5,512 nt of DNA from Roseibacillus sp. (lineage in GTDB: Bacteria > Verrucomicrobiota > Verrucomicrobiae > Verrucomicrobiales > Akkermansiaceae). The stretch spans positions 40,801-46,312 of the forward strand of contig PBNG01000036.1 in NCBI GenBank assembly GCA_002723015.1, in the 5' to 3' direction. Of this stretch, positions 1-5,512 are shown piece by piece (position 1 is the first letter of the stretch; each line of letters starts with the position of its first letter). Below the pieces are notes generated by a model. That model worked only from the letters and a program-made list of their open reading frames with translations, was not told the DNA's origin and did not search any database. A program made the translations under genes and the position numbers.

Positions 1-314
1 ATGGGTCGGAGGGGAGATCCGAAGGCCTGATCGCCGAGGCGTAAGCGCGCCCGGAACAGCTTAGTGGGTGAGTCCATGGGGATCTCAAGTTCGACAACCT
101 GCTGGTTGTTGGAAGCAGCTGCTTCGGTGGTTGTCGTCCCGTCGAGATTGATTCGCTCTAATTCTATCCGAGGAGCTCGGATACGAACCCGGAGGGAATC
201 ACCGTCAACTTCCGTTGATTCGATTTCCTGAGCAAGAGCGAGTCCGCCTGCCAGCATGCCCCCAAGGAAAGCAAAGTAGGCAAGGCGACAGAGAAGTTGT
301 AAATGTAATCTCAT
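1..314 (-). CDS. Secreted protein of unknown function, N-terminal part (runs off the left edge)
   Basis: This frame is open from an ATG at 314 to the window edge, giving 104 complete codons and no stop. The start is supported by an AGGA Shine-Dalgarno at 325-322 with a 7-nt spacer. Residues 1 to about 29 form a classical Sec signal peptide: Arg and His near the start, a hydrophobic core (LAYFAFLGGMLAGG), and a likely signal peptidase I site after LALAQ. The product is therefore probably exported. The mature part seen here is acidic to neutral with alternating hydrophobic residues (DSLRVRIRAPRIELERINL, then VVELEIPM and LFRARLRL), which suggests beta-strands. A Thr/Ala/Asn-rich stretch (TTTTEAAASNN) looks like a loop. 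I recognise no family. An in-frame ATG at codon 20 is less likely because it lies inside the hydrophobic core. The ATG overlaps the TGA of the preceding protease-derived frame by four bases, so translational coupling is possible. Confidence 0.72.
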   Translation of the reverse strand, partial: MRLHLQLLCRLAYFAFLGGMLAGGLALAQEIESTEVDGDSLRVRIRAPRIELERINLDGTTTTEAAASNNQQVVELEIPMDSPTKLFRARLRLGDQAFGSPLRP

Positions 315-727
315 ATTTTTATCCTGTGATGGGTTCCTGTTTCAGTTGATCGGTGCTTACCGTGGCTGGGAGAGAATCGGCTGGAACCACGGCAGGAGTG
401 GCGAGACATCAATTGAGATTCCCAGCTCTCCAAATGATCGGTGCAGTCGACGGTCGGTGGCCATAGCGCCACGATGCCTGGCAAGATTGAGGCTCCTCCA
501 ATATTCGCTCGAGAAGAGGACTCCGTTACGTGTGCCGTAGTGAGAACATAGGGCCCTCGCGGAAGTAAGATTCCCGATCCAATTTGTTCCCTCGGATCAT
601 GAATCAGAGCAATAGTCTCACTGCATGGCCTGATCTCCTGCTGGCGGATCGAGGGACCGTCAACCACAAGAGCGAGGGTCGTTTCAAGACCAAGCAGGAG
701 AAGAAGGCATGTCTGCAGGTGGAGCAT
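311..727 (-). pseudogene. Decayed trypsin-like (S1 family) secreted serine protease remnant
   Basis: The open frame encodes 138 residues. A signal peptide (MLHLQTCLLLLLGLETTLA) is followed by VVDG, resembling the IVGG mature N-terminus of trypsins. GSGILL and YVLTTAHV follow, with the catalytic His at residue 66. A functional S1 protease needs about 220 residues, with Asp and Ser after the His; neither is found. Just after the His comes RANIGGASILPGIVALW, which aligns plausibly with the GDSGGP motif and following strand but has Asn and Ile where Asp and Ser are expected. From about 440 to 357 another minus-strand frame reads FGELGISIDVSPLLPWFQ and ends in TAA at 359-357. This closely resembles the usual trypsin C-terminus (G-Y-T-x-V-S-x-L-x-W-I). 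I infer an internal deletion plus a frameshift; the tail of the original frame (about 430 to 311) is then nonsense. A G-rich GGAGG lies only 3 nt before the ATG. A short but real secreted protein remains possible, because the frame's TGA overlaps the next start codon. Confidence 0.6.
322..325 (-). promoter_or_regulatory. Ribosome binding site (AGGA) for the leftmost secreted protein
   Basis: AGGA read on the minus strand, 7 nt before the ATG at 314. It is the best-spaced Shine-Dalgarno near this start and supports choosing it over the internal ATG at codon 20. It lies inside the out-of-frame tail of the protease remnant. Confidence 0.5.
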
Positions 728-774
728 CCCCCTCCCAACCGGGTGTAAGGAGTCTCATTTTTACTTTTGCAGCG

Positions 775-806
775 AAAACTTCCCGGAGTGCGGTTCTTCC
801 GCCTCC
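775..806 (-). terminator. Weak hairpin after the ABC-F gene, possible terminator
   Basis: On the minus strand, GGAGGCGG (806-799) can pair with CCGC plus CTCC (793-785) around an AAGAA loop. This gives an 8-bp stem with one bulged A. It sits about 47 nt past the ABC-F stop codon. The following sequence, GGGAAGTTTT, has only four T residues and they begin several bases from the stem, so an intrinsic terminator is doubtful. The rest of the 125-bp gap (728-852) shows no recognisable promoter; a short palindrome ACTGA-N-TCAGT lies at 818-828. Confidence 0.22.
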
Positions 807-852
807 TCCTGCGATCCACTGACTCAGTTCAAGACGCCATCATCCGCCGGAA

Positions 853-2460
853 TCAGGCCGTCACCCCGCCTCTCTCATCATCCAGCAGTCCCGATTTTTC
901 GAGGTAGTAATCGTATCCTCCACTGTACCTGGTCACCTTCCCGTCGGAGATGTGCCATGTTTGCTCTGCCAACTTTCGGATGAAGTGCACATCGTGGGAT
1001 ATGAACACCAGCGATCCCGAAAATTGCTTCAGGGCCTGAATCAAGGCCTCGACCGAAAGAAGGTCCAGATGGGTGGTTGGCTCGTCCATCAGGAGAAGAT
1101 TCGGTGGATCGACGAGGAACTTTACGAGGTTCAGCCTGCTTTTCTCTCCCCCTGAAAGAACTCTGACCTTCTTGTGAACGTCCTCCCGTCGAAAAAGAAA
1201 GGAACCCAGCAGACCACGGGCATCCTCCTCCCGCATTCCTGCGCCTGTTGTGCAGATCTCCTCCAGAACTGATTTGCTTTCGTCGAGCAACTCCGAGCGA
1301 TGCTGGGAATAATACCCCAGCCTCGTTGCATACCCAGCCTTCCGCGCTCCTCCGTCGATAGGAACGGTGCCCGCGAGAATTTTCAGCAGGGTAGACTTGC
1401 CGGCACCGTTGGGCCCCACCAGCACCGTGCGGTCACCGCGCTCAACCACGAGGTCCAGCTCACTGTAGATTTGGGTCTCTCCATAGGACTGGCTCACTTT
1501 ATCAAGCTCAATGACCTTCTGGTTGCTACGGGGTGGATCGGGGAAGTGGAACTTGAAGATCTTCCGGGGTGCCCTTGGCTTTTCCAGGGTCTTCATTTTC
1601 TCCAGCTGCTTGACCCGGCTCTGCACCTGGGACGCCTTGGATGCAACGGAACGAAATCGGTCAATGAACTCCTGGACTCGGTCAATCTCCTTCTTCTGGT
1701 TTCGCCAGGCCGACAGTTTCTGCTCGTAGCGGAGTTCCCGCTCCCCGAGATAGCTGCTGTAATCTCCCTGGTAGGAAATTAACTTCTGCTCATCAATCTC
1801 AACAACAGCTTCCGCTATGGCGTCCATGAAATCACGATCATGGGAAATCATCAGAATCGCTCCCGGATAATTTGTGAGGTATCTCTGAAACCAAAGAAGC
1901 GCCAGCAGATCAAGATGGTTGGTTGGTTCGTCCAGCATCAGGAGGTCCGGCTCCAGACAGAGAATTTGAGCCAGATGAGCTCGCATAACCCAGCCCCCCG
2001 ACATCTCATGAGCCGGCCGGTCAAAATCCTCCTGCTTGAATCCGAGGCCCGATAGGATTTTCCGGGCTTTCGGTTCCAGCTGGAATCCGTTCATAAGGGT
2101 GAACTGGTCCTGCGCCTCCGCATATTCGTCCGATTCCAGAGTTCCCGCCTTCTCATGCACACGCATAACCCTCTGAACCTCTCGCATTTCCGGATTTATG
2201 GCGGTGGCGATCTGCAGGACTGTCTCTTCGCCCGGATCTCCTGCCTCCTGCGAGAGATATCCCACATGGGCATATTCGTCGCGGTCCACCGTCCCGGCAT
2301 TGGCCTCCTCATCGCCCAGGATGATGTGGAACAAGGTGGACTTCCCCGCCCCGTTAGGTCCTACCAGAGCAATACGCTCACCCCAGTTAATGGTCAGGTC
2401 GGCCTCCTCGAAAAGAGTTCGCCCACCATAAGCCATGGTTAAGTTGCGGATGGTCAGCAT
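853..2460 (-). CDS. ABC-F family ATPase (YheS/Uup-like ribosome-associated protein)
   Basis: This 535-residue protein has two ABC ATPase domains in tandem and no membrane segments, so it is a soluble ABC-F protein and not a transporter. Domain 1 has Walker A GPNGAGKST (34-42), signature MSGGW (153-157), Walker B with LDEPTNHLD (catalytic Glu 178) and switch His 207. Domain 2 has Walker A at 349-357, LSGGE (435-439), DEPTTHLD (459-466, Glu 460) and His 489. The linker at about 240-310 is charged and helical; FIDRFRSVASKASQVQSRVKQLEKM closely matches the P-site tRNA interaction motif region of E. coli YheS as I recall it. Family members bind the ribosomal E site and modulate peptidyl-tRNA positioning or rescue stalled ribosomes; some confer antibiotic resistance, but nothing here points to that. 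It ends soon after domain 2, without the C-terminal coiled-coil extension of YheS. The start MLTIRNLTMAYGG is canonical, although its Shine-Dalgarno (AAGG about 12 nt upstream) is poor. Confidence 0.96.
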   Translation of the reverse strand: MLTIRNLTMAYGGRTLFEEADLTINWGERIALVGPNGAGKSTLFHIILGDEEANAGTVDRDEYAHVGYLSQEAGDPGEETVLQIATAINPEMREVQRVMRVHEKAGTLESDEYAEAQDQFTLMNGFQLEPKARKILSGLGFKQEDFDRPAHEMSGGWVMRAHLAQILCLEPDLLMLDEPTNHLDLLALLWFQRYLTNYPGAILMISHDRDFMDAIAEAVVEIDEQKLISYQGDYSSYLGERELRYEQKLSAWRNQKKEIDRVQEFIDRFRSVASKASQVQSRVKQLEKMKTLEKPRAPRKIFKFHFPDPPRSNQKVIELDKVSQSYGETQIYSELDLVVERGDRTVLVGPNGAGKSTLLKILAGTVPIDGGARKAGYATRLGYYSQHRSELLDESKSVLEEICTTGAGMREEDARGLLGSFLFRREDVHKKVRVLSGGEKSRLNLVKFLVDPPNLLLMDEPTTHLDLLSVEALIQALKQFSGSLVFISHDVHFIRKLAEQTWHISDGKVTRYSGGYDYYLEKSGLLDDERGGVTA

Positions 2461-2525
2461 GCGCGGGGGGCCTTGGCATCGATTCCCCGGAAAAGCAATG
2501 GCGAAACATCAGGGAACCCACCATG

Positions 2526-2559
2526 ACGGAGTTCACCCCCATGACCTCACTCCGTTTTT
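2526..2559 (+). terminator. Plus-strand terminator-like hairpin between the ABC-F and DUF1080 genes
   Basis: ACGGAGT (2526-2532) and ACTCCGT (2549-2555) form a perfect 7-bp stem with a 16-nt loop. On the plus strand the stem runs directly into TTTTT (2555-2559). It has terminator form only for plus-strand transcription, although all recognised genes are on the minus strand. Read in the minus direction it has no trailing U-run. The right arm overlaps the DUF1080 stop codon (2549-2547). The long loop lowers confidence. The rest of this 86-bp gap (2461-2546) shows no clear promoter. Confidence 0.25.
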
Positions 2560-3164
2560 GGAAGCTCCTTCACCTTCAGGTGGCGAAAGTCGATGGACAT
2601 GACCTTATTGCCGTGGAGCTGGAGGCCGATAGGCCCCTCGTCCTTGGCATTTTCGGAAGTGTAAGTCATCACATGAACCCCGTTGAGCCACGTGTCGTAT
2701 TTCGGACCCACCGCTACGATCCGCAGGGTGTTCCACTCATTGATCCTCAGCAGGTTCTTCACCCCCTTGACCCCCTCTTTTTCCTCGGCCTCAACGGGAT
2801 ATCCCTTGCCCGCGATATAAGGAGAGGCCGTCATGTCCCGCCTGAGAGATCCTGAGATCCCAATCTGAATCTGCTGCCCTCCGTCCCGCACGAACACCCC
2901 GGAGTCTCCCTTTCCGTCAAAGCGGAACTCACAGCTCATGTCAAAATTGGAAAAATGCTTTTCTGTCCAGAGGTTACTTCCACGCTTCTTCGGCCCACTC
3001 TTGGCCACGATTGCGCCATCGGCCACGGACCACCAGATATTGTTCTTGGGGATCTTCCAGCCCGTCAGGTCCTTCCCGTTGAAGAGAGAGCCCCCTCCTT
3101 TTTCATGATCATCACCAAGGGCGAAGGTTGAACAACCTAACAGAAAGAGAAGAGCGGATTTCAT
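2547..3164 (-). CDS. Secreted 3-keto-disaccharide hydrolase domain (DUF1080) protein
   Basis: This 205-residue protein consists of an export signal followed by a single PF06439-type domain (3-keto-disaccharide hydrolase, formerly DUF1080), a concanavalin-like beta-sandwich common in Verrucomicrobiota, Planctomycetota and Bacteroidota. Visible family features in order are SLFNGKDLTGW (26-36), SNLWTEKHFSNFDMSCEFR (63-81), GDSGVFVR (86-93), SPYIAGKGYPVEA (114-126), NEWNTLRIVAVG (142-153), TWLNGV (158-163), GPIGLQLHG (177-185) and IDFRHLKVKEL (191-201). Length and end fit a complete single-domain member. Characterised relatives hydrolyse 3-keto-glycosides formed by oxidoreductases, but most members are untested, so the substrate here is unknown. 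The leader MKSALLFLLGCSTFALG allows either signal peptidase I cleavage near ALG-D or lipidation at Cys 11; Leu at -2 makes the lipobox imperfect. The start lies 55 bp after the cimA stop, with only a weak GAGAG immediately before the ATG. It may share the cimA transcript, though no functional link is evident. Confidence 0.94.
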   Translation of the reverse strand: MKSALLFLLGCSTFALGDDHEKGGGSLFNGKDLTGWKIPKNNIWWSVADGAIVAKSGPKKRGSNLWTEKHFSNFDMSCEFRFDGKGDSGVFVRDGGQQIQIGISGSLRRDMTASPYIAGKGYPVEAEEKEGVKGVKNLLRINEWNTLRIVAVGPKYDTWLNGVHVMTYTSENAKDEGPIGLQLHGNKVMSIDFRHLKVKELPKTE

Positions 3165-3219
3165 CTCTCTGTTCTACCTGAACAGCCGGGGATGTCTACA
3201 AGGCAAATGCTCCCTGTCT

Positions 3220-4788
3220 CTAACGCTGGAGGAAGAGGTCGATCCCATCGGTAAGAGCAATCCAACTGGCCTCAATAATACTGTCGGAAACGCCTACCGT
3301 TCCCCAGGTGCGCTCCCCATTGGTGTGCACAATCTGAACCCGGGTCTTGGCCGCGGTGGCCGCATGACCGTCAACGATTCGGACTTTGTAATCAATAAGC
3401 GAGACTCCTTCGATTGCCGGAAAATGAGGCATCAGGGCCTGCCGCAGAGCCTTGTCCAGGGCATTGACCACTCCATGGCCCTCAGAAGCGGTATACTCTC
3501 CCACCCCGTCGACCTCCATCTTCACAGTAGCTTCACATACCGGGTTGTGCCCATCCCGATACTGCCGGAAATTGCATTGATACTCCCGTAACGCCCAGCG
3601 CTTTTCGTGCCTGCCAATTTCCTTCCTGATCAGTAACTCCAGTGATCCTCCCGCCGCCTCATAGGAGTATCCTTCCTTCTCCTGTTCCTTGACCTTGCTC
3701 AGCACCGCCTTGGCCTCCGGACTGCCTTTTTCTAGCGGAAGGCCGATCTCCTCCGCCTTCATCAGAATATTCGACTGCCCGGACAACTCACTGACGAGGA
3801 TAACCTGGGCGTTGCCCACCTCCCCCGGCCTGATGTGCTCATAGCTGTGCGCTACCTTCTGCACAGCGTTCACATGCATCCCGCCCTTGTGGGAAAAAGC
3901 AGTCCGACCCACGAAGGGCGCGCGGTGATGGGGGGAATTATTGGAGATCTCATCCACGAAGTAGGACAGCTCCTTTAGCTTGGTGAGATCCTCGACTACC
4001 GCGATCCCACGCTTGAGCTGCAGGATCGGAATGACCGAGGTCATGTTGCAGTTCCCGGTACGCTCCCCGTAGCCATTGATTGTTCCCTGCACCTGCACTG
4101 CCCCGACATCCACCGCCGAGATGGCATTGGCAACCCCTACACCGCAGTCGTCGTGGGTGTGGATCCCAAAGGGCACCCCCGTGACCCGCTCCTTCACCAC
4201 CGTGCAGATCGCGGCGATCTCATCCGGCATGGTTCCTCCGTTGGTGTCACAGAGGACAAGGCATTCCGCGCCTCCCTCCGCCGCGGCTTCCAGAGTCTCC
4301 AACGCATGCTCACTATCATCCTTGTAGCCGTCAAAAAAGTGCTCGGCATCGTAAATCACCTCCCGGTCCGCCTCCTTCAGGTAACGGACCGTGTCACGGA
4401 TCATGGCGAAGTTTTCTTCCGGGGTTGTCTTGAGCACCTCGGTCACATGAAGCTTCCAGCTCTTCCCAAAAATCGTGATCACCGGGGTGGAGGCATCGAT
4501 CAAAAGCTTCACCTGGGCATCATCCTCCACTACCCGGTCATGACGGCGAGTCGATCCGAAGGCTGCAATCCGGGCATGGCTCCATTCCTCATCAGCTGCC
4601 GCCTTGAAGAATTCAACGTCCTTGGGATTCGAACCAGGCCAGCCGCCCTCGATATAATCCACCCCGAACTCGTCAAGACGATGGGCAATGCGCAACTTGT
4701 CCAGTCCAGACAACTGGAACCCCTCCCCCTGCGTTCCATCACGGAGAGTCGTGTCATAAAGGGACACCTGTTTTCCTTCTGCGATCAT
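3220..4788 (-). CDS. cimA: (R)-citramalate synthase
   Basis: This 522-residue cytosolic enzyme condenses pyruvate with acetyl-CoA to give (R)-citramalate, the first step of the threonine-independent route to 2-oxobutanoate and isoleucine. The N-terminal DRE-TIM barrel shows LYDTTLRDGTQGEG (10-23), with metal-binding Asp 12 and catalytic Arg 16. YIEGGWPGSNPKD (45-57) and VIYDAEHFFDGYKDD (144-158) follow; the latter is typical of citramalate synthase rather than 2-isopropylmalate synthase. The metal-binding HTHDD has His 210 and His 212, and GYGERTGNCNM lies at 239-249. FSHKGGMHVNAVQK (298-311) marks the connecting subdomain. The C-terminal region (about 385-520), containing IVDGHAATAAKTRV and GVSDSIIEASW, is the LeuA-type dimerisation and allosteric domain. 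In relatives this domain mediates end-product inhibition, often by isoleucine. Length is normal for the roughly 520-residue clade. The ATG at 4788 follows CAGGTC, a close and modest Shine-Dalgarno. No start codon occurs upstream in frame before a stop, which supports this choice. No leuB/leuCD gene is adjacent. Confidence 0.97.
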   Translation of the reverse strand: MIAEGKQVSLYDTTLRDGTQGEGFQLSGLDKLRIAHRLDEFGVDYIEGGWPGSNPKDVEFFKAAADEEWSHARIAAFGSTRRHDRVVEDDAQVKLLIDASTPVITIFGKSWKLHVTEVLKTTPEENFAMIRDTVRYLKEADREVIYDAEHFFDGYKDDSEHALETLEAAAEGGAECLVLCDTNGGTMPDEIAAICTVVKERVTGVPFGIHTHDDCGVGVANAISAVDVGAVQVQGTINGYGERTGNCNMTSVIPILQLKRGIAVVEDLTKLKELSYFVDEISNNSPHHRAPFVGRTAFSHKGGMHVNAVQKVAHSYEHIRPGEVGNAQVILVSELSGQSNILMKAEEIGLPLEKGSPEAKAVLSKVKEQEKEGYSYEAAGGSLELLIRKEIGRHEKRWALREYQCNFRQYRDGHNPVCEATVKMEVDGVGEYTASEGHGVVNALDKALRQALMPHFPAIEGVSLIDYKVRIVDGHAATAAKTRVQIVHTNGERTWGTVGVSDSIIEASWIALTDGIDLFLQR

Positions 4789-4919
4789 GACCTGCTTTTT
4801 GCCCCGGGCGGGCGCACCCTGCCCCGTGCAGAGAACAAACTCAACATCAAAGCATTCCTCCCTCGAGAGCGAATTTGCTCACTCACCTGCGTGAGGAGCA
4901 TCCTCTCCGAACAATCTCA
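4789..4919 (-). other. Leader region upstream of cimA, with small hairpins and a possible short ORF
   Basis: This 131-bp gap has no recognisable sigma-70 promoter or known riboswitch. It does hold structure. A GC-rich hairpin lies at 4824-4806 (7 bp with one bulged A, loop TGCG), ending 17 nt before the cimA ATG. Two short stems, GAGGA-TGC-TCCTC (4905-4893) and CTCAC-GCAG-GTGAG (4895-4882), share three bases and so exclude each other. A strong purine-rich SD-like GAGGGAGGA (4864-4856) is followed 9 nt later by an ATG at 4847. That ATG is in frame with an ATG at 4901; the 38-codon frame from 4901 stops at TGA 4787-4785, overlapping the cimA ATG. The predicted peptide starts MLLTQVSEQ and contains LMLSLF. 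It has several Leu codons but no long regulatory run, so a leader peptide is speculative. Confidence 0.25.
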
Positions 4920-5512
4920 TCACGCCCCTCTTTCAACGGCGAGGATCGCGAAATAAATCGTCGCTCCAGCCTCTACTCCACCGATCACGCCGGAAGAGGC
5001 TTCTCCGGTATTTATTGAAAGGGAAAGAGATCCCGGACGGTCACCATGAAGAATGATATAAGTTACCCCTTCTCCTTCTACCTTTTTCCACTCGAGGGTC
5101 AGCTTTGAGCTGCCTCCCTCGCCAACTGAAATGTCACCCGGCGGCAGAAGAGAAATCCGGGGCTCTGGAAAGCCCGCCAGACCTGCTGCAAGGGCCGGGG
5201 GCACCTTGAACGACGCGGGGCTGCCATCTCCCTTTGTGACCGGCTTTAACAAAGACCTTCGCCCGGAGGGGTCGAGAACGGTCTCAAAAGGGAGGTAAAT
5301 CCAGTTCTTCCTCGTCGGCCAGCTGACACGGGAAACCACACTGGTCTCATACTTGACGGGTCTTGGTTGCCCGGCTGGATCGGTGGTCCCGGTTTCAAAC
5401 GAAACATCATCCAGGTAAACCTCTCCGTGAGCTCCCGCAATCGCTCCCGTCACAAATCGAAATCGAACGAGCGCACCCACGGCCGCATCCGGCGCCCGAA
5501 GACCTGACACGG
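4920..5512 (-). CDS. C-terminal part of a secreted or surface protein with a fibronectin III-like domain (runs off the right edge)
   Basis: The frame is open to the window edge, with 197 codons including the stop TGA at 4922-4920. The GTG at 5510 should not be read as the true start, because the gene clearly continues beyond the window. The first residues, ALVRFRFVTG and GEVYLDDVSFE, resemble the last strands of a jelly-roll carbohydrate-binding or galactose-binding-like domain. A middle part (SRVSWPTRKNWIYL, then KGDGSPASFKVP) looks like another small beta-rich module often seen in large exported proteins of Verrucomicrobiota. The last 80 residues look like a fibronectin III fold: KLTLEWKKVEG, VTYIILHG and finally GVEAGATIYFAILAVERGA, with the conserved Trp, Tyr and final Ala-Val strand. 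No membrane anchor, LPXTG or PEP-CTERM tail is present. The product is probably an extracellular or periplasmic protein, possibly glycan-related, but no catalytic domain is visible here. Family assignment is by fold-like pattern only. Confidence 0.82.
   Translation of the reverse strand, partial: VSGLRAPDAAVGALVRFRFVTGAIAGAHGEVYLDDVSFETGTTDPAGQPRPVKYETSVVSRVSWPTRKNWIYLPFETVLDPSGRRSLLKPVTKGDGSPASFKVPPALAAGLAGFPEPRISLLPPGDISVGEGGSSKLTLEWKKVEGEGVTYIILHGDRPGSLSLSINTGEASSGVIGGVEAGATIYFAILAVERGA

Noticed and set aside
290..727. Shared LHLQ at the start of both signal peptides (727 and 314) as a duplication
   Set aside because: The codons differ almost completely (CTC CAC CTG CAG against TTA CAT TTA CAA) and the similarity does not extend, so it is coincidence within signal peptides.
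720..758. G5 tract before the protease ATG as a phase-variation site; losing one G would fuse an upstream ATG (758) in frame with the signal peptide
   Set aside because: A run of five G is too short to suggest slippage, the upstream ATG has no Shine-Dalgarno, and the gene appears decayed anyway.
1300..1782. Plus-strand open frame of 160 codons opposite the ABC-F gene
   Set aside because: It overlaps the linker and second ATPase domain of an intact ABC-F protein in antisense and has no domain-like features.
853..2460. ABC-F gene as an antibiotic-resistance determinant or a transporter ATPase
   Set aside because: There is no permease gene or membrane segment. The linker resembles housekeeping YheS-type proteins rather than the long linkers of resistance ABC-Fs, and no resistance context is present.
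2200..2542. Minus-strand ATG at 2542 with a good GAGG site, reading into the ABC-F gene in another frame
   Set aside because: The frame stops within about 45 codons and has no recognisable features. The ABC-F start at 2460 matches the canonical family N-terminus.
4153..4956. Long plus-strand open frame of 267 codons opposite cimA
   Set aside because: It is antisense to a complete citramalate synthase with all family motifs. Its translation shows no recognisable domain, and it arises from codon bias on the other strand.
1..5512. CRISPR arrays, tRNA genes, insertion sequences or attachment sites
   Set aside because: No regularly spaced direct repeats, cloverleaf-like segment, transposase motif or flanking inverted repeats were seen on either strand.

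Overview
The window looks like chromosomal DNA from a free-living Gram-negative bacterium, most likely of the Verrucomicrobiota (or, less likely, another PVC-group lineage). This is an inference from the combination of a secreted 3-keto-disaccharide hydrolase-domain (DUF1080) protein, a large secreted protein ending in a fibronectin-III-like domain, a secreted trypsin relative and a stand-alone citramalate synthase. It also fits the moderately GC-rich composition and the modest Shine-Dalgarno signals. No rRNA, tRNA, CRISPR array, insertion sequence or phage gene was seen.

Every supported gene lies on the minus strand, so the region reads from right to left. From 5512 down to 4920 is the C-terminal end of a secreted or surface protein. 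A 131-bp gap (4919-4789) with several small hairpins leads into cimA, citramalate synthase (4788-3220). After 55 bp comes a signal-peptide-bearing DUF1080 protein (3164-2547). After 86 bp comes a complete two-domain ABC-F ATPase (2460-853). A 125-bp gap (852-728) with a weak hairpin precedes what appears to be a decayed trypsin-like serine protease (727-311). Its reading frame overlaps by four bases the start of another secreted protein (314 to the left edge), of which only the first 104 codons are present.

The genes do not form an obvious single pathway. CimA makes (R)-citramalate for isoleucine synthesis, the ABC-F protein is a cytosolic ribosome-associated ATPase, and the DUF1080 protein acts on glycans outside the cytoplasm. 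The co-directional arrangement with short gaps allows co-transcription of cimA, the DUF1080 gene and the ABC-F gene, but the sequence does not prove it.

The most informative oddity is the trypsin remnant. It keeps a signal peptide, the zymogen-like start and the catalytic-histidine motif. It seems to have lost the middle of the domain, to carry a degenerate serine motif, and to hold its C-terminal end in another frame. No convincing new biological system was found in this window.
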